DNA of 64,000 nt from Sphingomonas ginsengisoli An et al. 2013 (GTDB lineage Bacteria; Pseudomonadota; Alphaproteobacteria; Sphingomonadales; Sphingomonadaceae): the NCBI RefSeq assembly GCF_009363895.1, contig NZ_CP045434.1, positions 1,674,001 to 1,738,000 of the forward strand, read 5' to 3'. Below, one piece after another: positions 15,733 to 25,694 of this stretch (positions within the stretch are counted from its first letter, which is position 1; the number at the start of each line of letters is the position of its first letter). The notes under the pieces were generated by a model. That model made no database searches. It was not told the origin of the DNA and worked only from the letters and a program-made list of their open reading frames with translations. The translations under genes and the position numbers were made by a program.

Positions 15733-17172
15733 CTAGTCGCGCAAGCCGGCGAGGTAGCGGAGCGCGGCCATGCTGGGAATGAAGGTGTAGGCACCGCCAC
15801 GAGCGAAGACGAACCGCGGGAAGCCCCGCAGGCGAAGCTTCGATCCATCCTTCAAGCGGAGGTCGAACCAGCTCGTCTCCGGCTGGTTCGCGCCGAGCAG
15901 CGGATCGTTGGACCGCGTTATGTCGGGATCTTGCAGCCCCAGGTTGAGCCAGTCGCACATGATCGCCTCAAACTGGGCGGCGATATTGGCGCCGATAAAG
16001 TTGCCGAGGAGTCCACGCTCGATCGTGTCGGGCTTTGCCGGGTCGTAGGGCGGGCCGTAGGGCATTCCCCGCCGTACCAGCCGCCGGGTGTAGTTGGCGA
16101 CGCGCTGGACCATCGCCCCGCCGCGCGGATTGACCCGCCGGAGGTGCGAGCCCGCGGGGCAGGTCGAGGACGCGCCATAGTCGAAATTCGTCAGCGACTT
16201 GGTCGGATCGGGCACGTCAGGGCAGGAAGCGAGCGGATCGCCGTTGCGCCAGCGGCCGCACCACTGCGCGGCGACAATTTCGCGGAGCGCGAGGAAGCGG
16301 TCGTCGCGCGGCGGAGTCTGCGGCCGCTCGGCAGGGCCGAACAGGACGTCCAAGATTTTTTTGGCATCGCCGGGAGCGAGGATTGCGCACAGCTTGTCGC
16401 CCGGCAGTCGCTCGAGCAGCTCGGCCGCCGCGCGGTCGAGATAGGCCTCGAAGCCGACAACGTCCTGCTGGAGAATACGGAAGGCGTTGAAGGTGCCGTT
16501 GAAGCCGAGCGCGGCCGGTTCGGGCACCCGGAACAACAGGCCTTCAAGGCGCGTGGGGTAGCCGAGCAGCACCGTGCCCAAGGGATCGATCGGCTCGATC
16601 GTGGGCTGTTTCGGATGCTGCCGGAAGCGCGGCTGCGAGATGCTGTCGACATAGCCGAAATGCACCCGGTTCTCGGGAAAACCCGCCCCGTCGCGCGCGC
16701 CGAGCACGGTAAATGCCCAGGCGACCTGGGCCTCGACCGCGTCGAGCGTCGCGACGTCGTCGGGAGCGTAGACGGTCGCGACGAGGTGGATGCGCTCGGG
16801 CTGGTCGAACGGTGCGGGCCAGTTGGCCGGGGCGCCCGCACCGGTGTCCGACAGCAGCGCGGCTCGGCCTGCCATGCCCTGCGCAAATTCCAGCGGAAAG
16901 CTGGCAAGCGATGCGGCGGGCGTGCCGAGCGCCTGCAGTCCGGGGAAGGTGACCGCGAGATTGAAGCAATAAGGCGGCGGCGTGGTCCACGGCTCATCGG
17001 TGGTGATCGCCGGCACCGCCTCGCTGCCGCCCTCGGCCGCGACCTTGAGAAACTGCCGCGCGGCGGCTCGGTCGGTCACCTCGAGCATGAGGTGGCGGAC
17101 GAAGCGAAGGTTGCTGCGATAGCCGCGCAGGACATTGCCCTGAATGTCGCGAGGTGCGAGCCCGGCGCTCAC
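15733..17172 (-). CDS. DyP-type haem peroxidase
   Basis: 479 residues from GTG 17172, which overlaps the upstream stop as GTGA. N-terminal DIQGNVLRGY is the usual DyP opening. VHFGYVDSISQP corresponds to the GxxDG catalytic motif, with the Asp kept but the last Gly replaced by Ser. CPAGSHLRRVNPRG, His about 343, matches the proximal haem ligand region. DyP enzymes oxidise dyes and phenolics with hydrogen peroxide; no Tat or Sec signal is present, so it is probably cytoplasmic or encapsulated. It is the last gene of a four-gene overlapping operon with a lactonase, a catalase-related protein and an unknown. Confidence 0.85.
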   Translation of the reverse strand: MSAGLAPRDIQGNVLRGYRSNLRFVRHLMLEVTDRAAARQFLKVAAEGGSEAVPAITTDEPWTTPPPYCFNLAVTFPGLQALGTPAASLASFPLEFAQGMAGRAALLSDTGAGAPANWPAPFDQPERIHLVATVYAPDDVATLDAVEAQVAWAFTVLGARDGAGFPENRVHFGYVDSISQPRFRQHPKQPTIEPIDPLGTVLLGYPTRLEGLLFRVPEPAALGFNGTFNAFRILQQDVVGFEAYLDRAAAELLERLPGDKLCAILAPGDAKKILDVLFGPAERPQTPPRDDRFLALREIVAAQWCGRWRNGDPLASCPDVPDPTKSLTNFDYGASSTCPAGSHLRRVNPRGGAMVQRVANYTRRLVRRGMPYGPPYDPAKPDTIERGLLGNFIGANIAAQFEAIMCDWLNLGLQDPDITRSNDPLLGANQPETSWFDLRLKDGSKLRLRGFPRFVFARGGAYTFIPSMAALRYLAGLRD

Positions 17173-17885
17173 CAGCCCACTCCGAAGGCGCCGCGGACCT
17201 GGGCGGCGGACACGCCGGGATAGGCCCGATAACCGCCACCGAGCGAGAGATCGGGGTTGGAGCGCATCTGCAGTACCAGCGCCCGCGACAGCGAACGCAG
17301 CGGATGCGGCGGACTGTCGGGCGAAACCCCGTTGGCCGCATCCTGCAGCGCGAACAGGTCGGTCGGGAAATCGGGAGCCTGGAACAGGTCGTGCTCGCGG
17401 ACCCATTCGATGAAGGCTTCGACATGGTGCGCGGTCGGCCGCAGCGCGTCGCCGCCGTCGACCAGCGCGATCACTGCGTCGAACACGCTCCCGACGGTGG
17501 CGATGAAGTCGCGAATATAGTTGCTGAAATCGCCGTCATAGACCGAGATCATGCAGATGTTGTCGCCGATCAGGACAAAGCGGGCGAAGTGAACCGTCCC
17601 GACATTGTCGAGCCCCGCGAAAATCTCGTCGACGTTCTGGGCGATGGCGATGGCTGCGCGAGCACGCCCAACCGGCGACGTATCCTTGAGCGGCATGACG
17701 AGATTCATCATCCGCTGCAGGCTTTCACTCGGTTGCAGCGAGGGACGAGGCCCACCCGGCAGCGGCACCTTGGGCTCGCGCCACACCCAGTACGGCACGA
17801 CGACATAGGTCGAGAGCCATTTGAACCACCAGCGATCCGGCATCGAATCGACAAAGCGGTCGAGGAAACCTGGCTTAGCCGACAT
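17169..17885 (-). CDS. Unrecognised protein with HFARFV/YDGDF signature
   Basis: 238 residues from ATG 17885, which lies inside the end of the catalase-related gene (11-base overlap). I do not recognise a named family. Visible features: an aromatic N-terminus with a short hydrophobic stretch (WLSTYVVVPYWVW), a conserved-looking core VGTVHFARFVLIG ... SVYDGDFSNYIRDF, and a C-terminal region with several Pro and Gly turns. The beta-strand/His/Asp-Gly core resembles the dimeric ferredoxin-like fold of the DyP/chlorite-dismutase group, but that is only a guess. It sits strictly between two haem enzymes, so a partner or accessory role is likely. Confidence 0.7.
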   Translation of the reverse strand: MSAKPGFLDRFVDSMPDRWWFKWLSTYVVVPYWVWREPKVPLPGGPRPSLQPSESLQRMMNLVMPLKDTSPVGRARAAIAIAQNVDEIFAGLDNVGTVHFARFVLIGDNICMISVYDGDFSNYIRDFIATVGSVFDAVIALVDGGDALRPTAHHVEAFIEWVREHDLFQAPDFPTDLFALQDAANGVSPDSPPHPLRSLSRALVLQMRSNPDLSLGGGYRAYPGVSAAQVRGAFGVGW

Positions 17886-18939
17886 GCGTGTCGCCCGAGG
17901 CGAAAGGACAAAGGTCGGCGCCGCGGCGGCGGCCGGAGATGAGATAGGCGTCGCGCCGGACCGCCAGCACCGGATCGCCCGAGGGTTCGATGCCATCGGG
18001 CAGCAGCCACGGATTGAAATTCAATTTCTCGCAGGCCGCGTCGTTAAGGATGGTATCGAGGGTCAACGTCCCCATGATGATCCGGCGACGGTGGGGTGGC
18101 CACGGCCGCGTGGGATCGTCGAACGCGTCCCCGACCTCGCCCAGCACCATCATCAGGTTGAAATGGACAGGCTCGGCCGCGATCCGATCGCGTAGATCCT
18201 GTTCGAGATAGTTGTCGACCGGAGGCTGGGCGGGATCGGTGTCGAGCACGCCGATGGTCGGCACCCAGCTGAACCGCACCCAGCGGCGCACTTCGTCGGG
18301 CGCGGTGACGACGAACGTGTGGACCGCGTGGTAGGCGGCGCGCGCGTAGCTGACCGGCGCGCCGATCGCCGCTGCGTCGAACACGGCGAGCTGCGCATAA
18401 CGATGCTGATTGGCGAAGGAGATCGCGCCCTCGTCGGGGCGGATCGTCTCGCCCGGATAGGGATCGGGCGACGGCTGGAGGATGTGCAGCAGGTCCGAAA
18501 ACTTGCGCCACCACGGTTCGCGCCGGCACGGTTCGGGCTTCGCAGCGATGGCGAAGGCGAGAAAGGATTCGGCGTCAGGCGCGAAGAACTCGCGCAAGGT
18601 CATCGCGATGAGATCGGTGGCGCTGCCGTCGGCAAGATGGAAGCGCGTCGCCATCCCGCGGACGTCGGACCAGCCGTCGTGGCGGGTCGCGCTGCCCGAC
18701 CCGTTGGAGAAGCGGACGGTGGCCGGAACGGGCGCGCACCCGGCTCGAAAGTGCGGCGCCCGGCAGAAACTCTGCGCGACAGGCGACGGAAGAAAAGACC
18801 CGGTCGCGCCATTGCCGGTCGCGTGCACTGGCCGCAGCGCGGGGCTGCCGTCGGGACGGGCGAGTGCGTCGACCAACTGCTCGGCGATCGGCGGCGCAGG
18901 ATCGAGCGCTGGCCGCGCGGTCGCCGCCCCTGCGCTCAC
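17875..18939 (-). CDS. Catalase-related haem protein
   Basis: 354 residues from GTG 18939, overlapping the lactonase stop as GTGA. HATGNGATGSF carries the distal His, FSNGSGSATRHDGWSDVRGMATRF is the catalase-core region, and DGIEPSGDP...RRDAY supplies the proximal Arg/Tyr near the C-terminus. At this length it belongs to the short catalase-related group. Some members of that group act on fatty-acid hydroperoxides (allene-oxide-synthase-like) or as weak peroxidases rather than as full catalases. No export signal. Its partners are an SMP-30-like hydrolase upstream and a DyP peroxidase downstream. Confidence 0.75.
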   Translation of the reverse strand: MSAGAATARPALDPAPPIAEQLVDALARPDGSPALRPVHATGNGATGSFLPSPVAQSFCRAPHFRAGCAPVPATVRFSNGSGSATRHDGWSDVRGMATRFHLADGSATDLIAMTLREFFAPDAESFLAFAIAAKPEPCRREPWWRKFSDLLHILQPSPDPYPGETIRPDEGAISFANQHRYAQLAVFDAAAIGAPVSYARAAYHAVHTFVVTAPDEVRRWVRFSWVPTIGVLDTDPAQPPVDNYLEQDLRDRIAAEPVHFNLMMVLGEVGDAFDDPTRPWPPHRRRIIMGTLTLDTILNDAACEKLNFNPWLLPDGIEPSGDPVLAVRRDAYLISGRRRGADLCPFASGDTHVG

Positions 18940-19859
18940 GCCTGGAATGCCAGCTTGAGGCCGGGCCGCGGCCAGACGGTGTGGTAGATGCGGTTCTGGC
19001 TCGACGCGGTAATCCAAACGTCCGTCAAGTCGAGCCCGCCGAAGCAGAGGTTGGTGGTGAACACCGCGGGCACGGGAATGTGGTCGACGCTGCCGTCGGG
19101 GCCGAACACGCTGATGCCGCCGTTGAAGATCGTCCCGACGCAGATGTTGCCGCCGGCCTCGACCTTGAGACTGTCGAGCCACTGGAAGCCGGGAAGCGTG
19201 CAGATGACGCGGCCGGGCATCACCGGCAGCTGGCCGGGCGCTACCTGACCCGGGCCGACGATGTCGAGCGCCCACAACCGCCCCTGCATCGTGTCCGAGA
19301 CATAGACGGTCTTGCCGTCGGGGGAGAGGCCGACGCCGTTCGCCATCGGGATCGTCGCCGCCTTGCGCAGCGGCTGGCCATCGGCGGTGCCGTAATAGAG
19401 CGCGCCATGCTTGGTGCCGTCGAGCAGCTGCAGGCCTGAATCGGTGAACCAGAAGCCGCCGCTCGAATCGAAGACGAGGTCGTCGGGGGCGAGCAGGCGA
19501 GCCCCGTCAAATTGCTCGTAAAGGGTGGTCACCGCGCCGGTCTTGAGGTCGACCCGCTGGACCGAACCGCCGGCATAGGAGGGCGGCGGCGGCGACTGGG
19601 GCACGGTACCGATCCCGGGCAGGTCCTGCCAACTGTAGACCCCGCCATTGTTGCAGACGTAGGCCGCGCCATCGGGCCCGATCGCGACGCCGTTGGGGCC
19701 ACCAGGGAGGCTGGCGACCGTGTCGACGCCGCCTCCGGCGTGGGTCCGCAACAGGGTCTGCGCCTTGATGTCGACGAACAGCAACGTCCCGTCAGTCATT
19801 GCGACCGGGCTTTCGGGAAAGCCGAGCCCGTCGACGGCGATGGTGAGTTCGGGTGTCAT
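18936..19859 (-). CDS. SMP-30/gluconolactonase-like beta-propeller protein
   Basis: 307 residues, first gene of the peroxidase operon, with a good AGGGGACAGGG site before ATG 19859. Typical SGL landmarks are GLGFPESPVAM at the start, PDDLVFDSSGGFWFTDSG, MANGVGLSPDGKTVYVSDT, and NICVGTIFNGGISVFGPDG. The family consists of metal-dependent lactonases with an acidic and Asn ligand set; the substrate cannot be read from sequence. No clear signal peptide. The overlap with the catalase-related gene means co-translation. Confidence 0.75.
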   Translation of the reverse strand: MTPELTIAVDGLGFPESPVAMTDGTLLFVDIKAQTLLRTHAGGGVDTVASLPGGPNGVAIGPDGAAYVCNNGGVYSWQDLPGIGTVPQSPPPPSYAGGSVQRVDLKTGAVTTLYEQFDGARLLAPDDLVFDSSGGFWFTDSGLQLLDGTKHGALYYGTADGQPLRKAATIPMANGVGLSPDGKTVYVSDTMQGRLWALDIVGPGQVAPGQLPVMPGRVICTLPGFQWLDSLKVEAGGNICVGTIFNGGISVFGPDGSVDHIPVPAVFTTNLCFGGLDLTDVWITASSQNRIYHTVWPRPGLKLAFQA

Positions 19860-19978
19860 CGCCCTGTCCCCTGAAAAGAACTCGGCCGGCCGCGCATGCG
19901 TTTTATCACCGGCAAGACTCGTGCGATGATGTCAAAGTAAACTGGTGCTCGCAAGCGCGGCCCGGCAGTGGCCTGCGG

Positions 19979-20995
19979 TCAGCCGCCGGTGACGTTCATA
20001 TGCCGTGCGATCGCTGGGCGCGGCGCGGCGATGCGGAAGTCGTGGCCGCGAGGCTTGCCCGCCAGCAATTCGTCTAGCGCACCGTGCACTGCCGCCGGCC
20101 CGCCCGTCCGCAGCAGCGTGCGCAGCTCGACCTTCTGGTCCTGGCCGAGGCAGCCGAACACGGTCCCGGTGGCGGTAATGCGAATGCGGTTGCAGCCGTC
20201 GCAGAAATTGTTGGTGAGCGGTGTGATCAGGCCGAGCGTCGTGCCGAGTTCGGGAACGTCGAAATAGCGCGCCGGGCCGCCGGTTCGGTGCGGCGAGGGC
20301 ACCAGCGTCAAGCGTCGTTCGAGTGTGCGGCGGACTTCGTCGAGTGGGAGGTAATGCTCGGCACGATCGGCCTCGACGTCACCAAGCGGCATCGTCTCGA
20401 TCAGGGTGAGCGTATGGCCCTGCCCCGCGCACCAGCGCAGCATGTCCTCGATCTCGTCGTCGTTGACGCCCTTCAGGGCGACCATGTTGATTTTTATCGC
20501 GAGGCCAGCGGCGGCCGCGGCCTCGATCCCGCCGAGCACCTGGGCAAGGTCGCCACGGCGCGTGATCTGGCGAAAGCGCGCTGCGTCACGGCTGTCGAGG
20601 CTGACATTAATTCGGCGAATGCCGGCAGCCCGCAGCGCTGGAGCGAAGCGGGCGAGCTGGGTGCCGTTGGTCGTCATGGTCAGTTCGTCGAGCCCGTGGT
20701 CCAGCCGCTTGCCGAGCCGCGCGCAAAGATCGGAGATGTCCCGCCGCACCAACGGCTCGCCGCCAGTCAGCCGGATCCGCTTGACCCCGCGCGCGATCAG
20801 GACGTCGGTGAGCGCCGCGATCTCATCGAAACTGAGGATCTCCTGCTTCGGCAGGAACTGCATGTCCTCGGCCATGCAATAGCGGCAGCGCAGGTCGCAG
20901 CGGTCGGTCACCGACAGCCGGACGTAGGTGATCCGCCGTCCGAAGCTGTCGATCATCGGATCGGTGGCGGTAGAGCGTTGCGGCAACGCGATCAT
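19979..20995 (-). CDS. moaA: GTP 3',8-cyclase
   Basis: 338 residues. CDLRCRYCM is the radical-SAM CxxxCxxC motif and TGGEPL follows. The C-terminal CDGCNR...FGCLG cysteines bind the second 4Fe-4S cluster, and the protein ends in the required Gly-Gly. MoaA starts molybdopterin synthesis from GTP. The ATG overlaps the mocA-like stop (ATGA), so it is the last gene of an operon that encodes a molybdenum hydroxylase and its cofactor genes. No other moa genes are in the window. Confidence 0.93.
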   Translation of the reverse strand: MIALPQRSTATDPMIDSFGRRITYVRLSVTDRCDLRCRYCMAEDMQFLPKQEILSFDEIAALTDVLIARGVKRIRLTGGEPLVRRDISDLCARLGKRLDHGLDELTMTTNGTQLARFAPALRAAGIRRINVSLDSRDAARFRQITRRGDLAQVLGGIEAAAAAGLAIKINMVALKGVNDDEIEDMLRWCAGQGHTLTLIETMPLGDVEADRAEHYLPLDEVRRTLERRLTLVPSPHRTGGPARYFDVPELGTTLGLITPLTNNFCDGCNRIRITATGTVFGCLGQDQKVELRTLLRTGGPAAVHGALDELLAGKPRGHDFRIAAPRPAIARHMNVTGG

Positions 20996-21564
20996 GGGGC
21001 GCGCTCAAAGCGGTTGGGCGTATCGTAATCGGCAAGCAACGCGGGATCCGCGTGAACCAGCGCGGGCTCTCCCAACAGCGTTCGCACCGGGCGGTCGGGC
21101 TCGCCAAGCACAGCGCGCGCAATCGCCGCCGGAATGAGGGTCGGCGGCATGGCGGCGTCACCGTCGTGGCTGATCGCAGCGGTATCCGGCTCGGCCGCAC
21201 GTGCGAGCGCCTCAAGGTGCCCAAGCGTGACGTGGGGCATGTCGCCGAGCAGCACCAATACCCCCTCGACCCCCTCAGTAAGAGCGGCGGCGAGACCGAT
21301 CCGCAGCGAGCGGTTGCGGCCGGTCGCGGGGTCAGAATTGTCGACCAGTGTCAGGCCGGCTCCGCTCAGCATGTCGCGCAGCGCAATGTCAGCCGGCGCG
21401 ACCACCGCGTAACGGCTGGCGAACGGCGCCACCGCGCAGAGATCGGCGCCATAGGTGACCAACGGTTTCCCATCGAGGGGCATCAGCAACTTGTTGTCCG
21501 CTCCGAAGCGCCGCGACAAGCCCGCGCAAAGCAGCACAGCGCCGCAGCGCTCGAGCGGGATCAC
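20992..21564 (-). CDS. mocA: Molybdenum cofactor cytidylyltransferase-like protein
   Basis: 190 residues from GTG 21564, overlapping the xdhC stop as GTGA. The NTP-transferase signature LCAGLSRRFGADNKLLMPLDG and the metal-site segment VLVLLGDMPHVT are clear. The family includes MocA (CTP:molybdopterin) and MobA (GTP). In an operon with an aldehyde oxidoreductase of the xanthine oxidase family the expected product is the cytosine dinucleotide form (known for PaoABC), so MocA is the better call. Overlaps moaA downstream. Confidence 0.8.
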   Translation of the reverse strand: MIPLERCGAVLLCAGLSRRFGADNKLLMPLDGKPLVTYGADLCAVAPFASRYAVVAPADIALRDMLSGAGLTLVDNSDPATGRNRSLRIGLAAALTEGVEGVLVLLGDMPHVTLGHLEALARAAEPDTAAISHDGDAAMPPTLIPAAIARAVLGEPDRPVRTLLGEPALVHADPALLADYDTPNRFERAP

Positions 21565-22544
21565 TGCGTCGCCGCCGCATAGGCGCCCACGATCTCCGCC
21601 AGCGCCGACAGCGCCAACGTCGTCGGATCGCGTGCGCTCGGGATAACGCCGACCGGGCCGTGCACCCGGGCGATGGCCTCGCCGGCGAGCCCGAGACCGG
21701 CAAGGGCGGTTTGGCGGGCGACGTGCGTGCGCGGACTGCCCATCGCTCCGATCCACAGGGCATCGCTGGCCAGCGCCTTCGCCAGCAGCGGCGGCTCCCA
21801 GTCGTGATCGTGGAACAGGAACAGGAAGGCGGTCCAACAATCTCCGTCGAGTTCGGGCGGGCTGGCGGCCGAACCGAGCAACGTCGCCTTCGCCCCTTCT
21901 GCCTTGCCCGCTGCGACGACCTCTTCGTCCGGCGAAAACAGTTCGACCGCCAGGCGCAGGCTTCGCGCGAGGCGCAGCGACGTCAGCATCTCAGCCCCAT
22001 GGCCGAGCAGGATAAGCCGGAGCGGCGGCGTGCGCGCCACCCGAAGAGCGTCGCCCCATTGCTCGACCGCGACAGGCCCGAGGGCGATCCTGCCCGAATG
22101 GCCAAGCGCGAGGCTCACCGGCTCGCGCCGCGCGAGCTGGGCGAGCGCGGTGTCGATCACGGCCATGTCGGGGTCGGGCAGGAACAAAACGTCCATTCCG
22201 CCGCCGCAGGGCAGCTTAAGGTCGAGGTAGGGCGAACCCTGCCCGAACCGCACTGTGCGCGCCTGACCCTCGGTCAGCACCGCCAGCGCCTCGGCGACAA
22301 TCGCTGCCTCGACGCAACCGCTCGAAAAGGAGCCGGCGCAGTCGCCGTTGGCCAGCACCGCCATGTGCGTGCCGATCGCGCGGGCGCCGCTGCCGGTAAG
22401 GTTGGTGATGGTTGCGAGGACTCCGCGCAGCCCGCGACGGCGCCCGTCGGCGAGCAGATTCAACACCTCGATCGCGGTGGCCGCTGGGTCGCTTCGTCGT
22501 GGAAGTGGGGGCGCCGGCGACCGCCAAGGCAGGGTGTCAGGCAA
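21561..22544 (-). CDS. XdhC/PaoD-family molybdoenzyme maturation protein
   Basis: About 327 residues if it begins at TTG 22544, which overlaps the end of the large subunit by 8 bases; an internal start is possible. GSFSSGCVEAAIV is the conserved SxGCVE motif of XdhC proteins. The C-terminal Rossmann part (GAMGSPRTHVARQ) follows. XdhC/PaoD proteins bind the molybdenum cofactor, promote its sulphuration and insert it into the large subunit. Its position directly after the large subunit matches paoABCD. Confidence 0.8.
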   Translation of the reverse strand: MPDTLPWRSPAPPLPRRSDPAATAIEVLNLLADGRRRGLRGVLATITNLTGSGARAIGTHMAVLANGDCAGSFSSGCVEAAIVAEALAVLTEGQARTVRFGQGSPYLDLKLPCGGGMDVLFLPDPDMAVIDTALAQLARREPVSLALGHSGRIALGPVAVEQWGDALRVARTPPLRLILLGHGAEMLTSLRLARSLRLAVELFSPDEEVVAAGKAEGAKATLLGSAASPPELDGDCWTAFLFLFHDHDWEPPLLAKALASDALWIGAMGSPRTHVARQTALAGLGLAGEAIARVHGPVGVIPSARDPTTLALSALAEIVGAYAAATQ

Positions 22545-24744
22545 GGGGCGGCAGCCGGCCGAGATGCTTGTCGAGCGTGATCGGATAGTCGCGCACCCGA
22601 ACTCCGGTCGCATTGTATACGGCGTTGGCGATGGCGGCGCCGACGCCGCACAGCCCGAGCTCGCCGACCCCCTTGGCCTTCATCGGATTGGCGAGTGGGT
22701 CGGCCTCGTCGAGGAAGACAACTTCCTGGTGCGGGACGTCGGCGTGCACCGGCACCTCGTAGCCGGCGAGGTCGTGATTGACGAACAGCCCGAAGCGCTT
22801 GTCGACCGCCAATTCCTCCATCAGCGCCGCGCCGAGCCCCATGGTCATCGCGCCGATCACCTGGCTGCGCGCCGACGTGGGGTTGAGGATGCGCCCCGCG
22901 GCGCACACTGCGAGCATCCGCCGGACCCGGGTGACGCCGGTATAGGCATCGACACCGACTTCGACGAAGTGGGCGCCGAAGGTCGACATCTGGTGGCTCT
23001 TGTCGAGCTCGCCGAACTCGATCTTGTCCTCGGCCACCAGCTCGCCCTTAGCGGCGGCGTCGCGCAGCGCGAGCGCACGTCCGCCGCCCTGCACCTTTCC
23101 GCCGGCGAAGGTCGCCGTGGCGGGGTCGAGCCCGAGCCGCTGAGCGGCAGCTTCGCGCAGTTTGACGCAAGCGGCATAGACCCCGGCAGTCGCGTTGGCG
23201 GCGCCGAACTGGCCGCCCGACCCGGCGGACACGGGGAAGGAGGAATCGCCTAGTTTGACCACCACGCCCTCGAGCGGCACGCCCATCATCTCGGCGGCGG
23301 TCTGCGCGATGATCGTGTAGCTGCCGGTGCCGATGTCGGTCATGTCGGTCTCGACCGTGACCAGCCCGTCGTGGCCCAGCCGGACACGCGCCGCCGACGC
23401 CATGTTGATATGATTGCGGAAGGCAGCGGCGACGCCGAGGCCGGTCAGCCAGCGGCCGTCGCGGACCTGCCCTGGCCGCGAATTGCGCTGCGCCCAGCCG
23501 AACCGCTGCGCGCCTTCGCGCAGGCAGCGGACGAGTTGGCGCTCGGAGAAGCGTCGCTCGGGTTTGGCGGGATCGACCTGGGTGTCGTTGCGCGCGCGGA
23601 ACTCGATCGGGTCGAGCCCAAGCTTCTCGGCCATCTCGTCGATCGCGATCTCGAGCGCCATCAGCCCGGGCGCCTCGCCCGGCGCGCGCATCGCATTGCC
23701 CTCGGGCAGGTCGAGCACCGCCAGCCGCATCGCCGTCATCCGGTTGGCCCCGGCGTAGAGCAGCTCGGTCTGATTGACCGCCGTCTCGGGCTGGCCGTCG
23801 GGCTGGTCGCCCGACCCGCTCTCATGGGCGATTGCGGTGATCGTCCCGTCGCGCGCTGCTCCGATCCGGATCCGCTGGCGGGTCGCCGGGCGATGGGTGG
23901 TGTTGTTGGCAATCATCGGCCGCGGCAGGGCCAGCTTGACGGGCCGCTTGGCCGCCTTCGCCCCCAGCGCCGCCAGCACCGTGTCGGCGCGGAGGAACAG
24001 CTTGCCGCCAAACCCGCCGCCCACGTAGGGAGAGAGGAAGCGGATCATGTCCTTGGGAATGCCGAGAGTCTTGGCGAGATCGCTGCGGCCCCAGTCGATC
24101 ATCTGGTTGGACGTCCAGACCGTCAGCTTGTCGCCGTCCCAGCGGGCGATGGTCGCATGCGGCTCCATCATCGCATGGCTGTGGTCGGGGGTCGTGTAGA
24201 CCTGGTCGAGCTGGACCGGCGCGGCGGCGAACGCCTGCTCGAACTCGCCGACCCGCTTGACCGGCGAGGCCGCGCCATCCTCCCCGCTCTTGAGCGGCGC
24301 ATGCTTGAGCTCCGCGTCGAGATCGAAGCGTCCCTTGCCGCGATTATAGTCGACATGGACCAGCGCGGCTGCGGCGCGCGCCTGCTCGAATGTCTCGGCG
24401 ACGACCACCGCGACGGCCTGTTGATAATGGTCGACCTCTCGTCCGCCGAACAGCTTCACCGTGTTGAAATTGCCCTTGCCGAGCTTGCCGACGTCGAGCG
24501 CGGTGACCACCGCCAGCACGCCCGATGCGCGCCGAGCGGCGCCGGAGTCGATCGAGACGATCTGCCCATGGGCGATGCCGGCGGCGACCGGGTAGGCGTA
24601 AGCAAGATGGCCGACGTCGTTGTGCTCATAGGCATAGGGCGCGCGGCCGCTCGTCTTGAGCGGTCCATCGATGCGATTGTGGGCGCGGCCGACCACCGTC
24701 ATCCGGTCGATCGGGTTGGCGCCGGCGGCCTCGGTGAACTTCAT
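22537..24744 (-). CDS. paoC: Aldehyde oxidoreductase, molybdenum-binding subunit
   Basis: 735 residues from ATG 24744 (ATGA overlap with the FAD subunit). It is the large subunit of the xanthine oxidase family. YVGGGFGGK is the cofactor-binding loop, MRAPGEAPG the conserved RxPG region, and [10 protein letters not shown] near the C-terminus holds the catalytic Glu. Length and partner genes match periplasmic PaoABC-type aldehyde oxidoreductases, which detoxify aromatic aldehydes. The partner small subunit has a Tat signal, so the complex should be exported folded. Confidence 0.88.
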   Translation of the reverse strand: MKFTEAAGANPIDRMTVVGRAHNRIDGPLKTSGRAPYAYEHNDVGHLAYAYPVAAGIAHGQIVSIDSGAARRASGVLAVVTALDVGKLGKGNFNTVKLFGGREVDHYQQAVAVVVAETFEQARAAAALVHVDYNRGKGRFDLDAELKHAPLKSGEDGAASPVKRVGEFEQAFAAAPVQLDQVYTTPDHSHAMMEPHATIARWDGDKLTVWTSNQMIDWGRSDLAKTLGIPKDMIRFLSPYVGGGFGGKLFLRADTVLAALGAKAAKRPVKLALPRPMIANNTTHRPATRQRIRIGAARDGTITAIAHESGSGDQPDGQPETAVNQTELLYAGANRMTAMRLAVLDLPEGNAMRAPGEAPGLMALEIAIDEMAEKLGLDPIEFRARNDTQVDPAKPERRFSERQLVRCLREGAQRFGWAQRNSRPGQVRDGRWLTGLGVAAAFRNHINMASAARVRLGHDGLVTVETDMTDIGTGSYTIIAQTAAEMMGVPLEGVVVKLGDSSFPVSAGSGGQFGAANATAGVYAACVKLREAAAQRLGLDPATATFAGGKVQGGGRALALRDAAAKGELVAEDKIEFGELDKSHQMSTFGAHFVEVGVDAYTGVTRVRRMLAVCAAGRILNPTSARSQVIGAMTMGLGAALMEELAVDKRFGLFVNHDLAGYEVPVHADVPHQEVVFLDEADPLANPMKAKGVGELGLCGVGAAIANAVYNATGVRVRDYPITLDKHLGRLPPLA

Positions 24745-25694
24745 GACGCCCTCGCCTGACTCAGTACCGCGGCCAGCGTTCGCTCGGCCAGCGGCAGTTT
24801 GAAAGCATTGTCGGCGGTCGGCCGCGCGCCGGACAGCAGCCGTGCAGTAACCGCTTTCGCACCATCGGGCATCGCGCCCTCCGCCGCCTCGACCCGCCAC
24901 GGCTTGGGTGCGACCCCACCGAGCGCGACCCGGCCCCGCCCGTCGCGCCCGATGACCGCGGCGACCGACAGCACCGCGAACGCGTAGGACGAACGGTCGC
25001 GAACCTTCTCGTAATAATGCCGCCCGCCGAGCGGTCGCGGCAGCGTCACCGCGGTGATCAACTCGCTCGGCTCGAGCGCGGTTTCGAGGTGCGGCGTGTC
25101 GCCCGGGAGACGATGAAAATCGGCGATCGGGATGGCGCGAACCGCGCCGTCGGGCCTTACCGTTTCGACGCTCGCGTCGAGCACGCGCATCGCCACCGCC
25201 ATGTCGGACGGATGGGTCGCGATGCACTGGTCGCTAGACCCGATGATCGCGAGCTGACGCGAATAGCCGCCAAGCGCGGCACAGCCCGACCCCGGCCGCC
25301 GCTTGTTGCACGGCATGTTGGGGTCGTAGAAATAGGGGCAGCGCGTGCGCTGGAGCAGATTGCCCGCGGTCGTCGCCTTGTTGCGCAATTGGCCCGAGGC
25401 ACCGGCGACGATCGCCTTGGTCAGCACCGCATAATTGCGGCGAACGCGGCGGTCGGCGGCGAGATCGGTGTTGCTGACCAGCGCGCCGATGCGCAGGCCG
25501 CCGTCGCGAGTCTCCTCGATCTTGTCGAGGTGGAGGTCCTGGACGTCGACCAGATGGGTCGGAGTCTCGATCTCGAGCTTCATCAGGTCGAGCAGGTTGG
25601 TGCCGCCGGCGAGGAACTTGGCGCCGGGCCGTTCGGCCACCAGCCGCGCGGCCTGCACCGGGTCGGCGGCGCGCTCGTACGAAAACGCCTTCAT
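24741..25694 (-). CDS. paoB: Aldehyde oxidoreductase, FAD-binding subunit
   Basis: 317 residues from ATG 25694, overlapping paoA by ATGA. It is a CO-dehydrogenase-type flavoprotein: [14 protein letters not shown] is the FAD pyrophosphate loop and [12 protein letters not shown] the second FAD motif. A cysteine-rich insert ([15 protein letters not shown], then GSGC) matches the extra 4Fe-4S cluster site known in E. coli PaoB, which supports the PaoABC assignment over xanthine dehydrogenase. Confidence 0.87.
   Translation of the reverse strand: MKAFSYERAADPVQAARLVAERPGAKFLAGGTNLLDLMKLEIETPTHLVDVQDLHLDKIEETRDGGLRIGALVSNTDLAADRRVRRNYAVLTKAIVAGASGQLRNKATTAGNLLQRTRCPYFYDPNMPCNKRRPGSGCAALGGYSRQLAIIGSSDQCIATHPSDMAVAMRVLDASVETVRPDGAVRAIPIADFHRLPGDTPHLETALEPSELITAVTLPRPLGGRHYYEKVRDRSSYAFAVLSVAAVIGRDGRGRVALGGVAPKPWRVEAAEGAMPDGAKAVTARLLSGARPTADNAFKLPLAERTLAAVLSQARAS

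Noticed and set aside
15931..17223. 430-residue plus-strand ORF
   Set aside because: Antisense to the DyP peroxidase, whose haem and catalytic motifs are clear.
23371..24759. 462-residue plus-strand ORF
   Set aside because: Antisense to paoC; composition (Arg/Gly/Ala/His) typical of shadow frames in GC-rich DNA.
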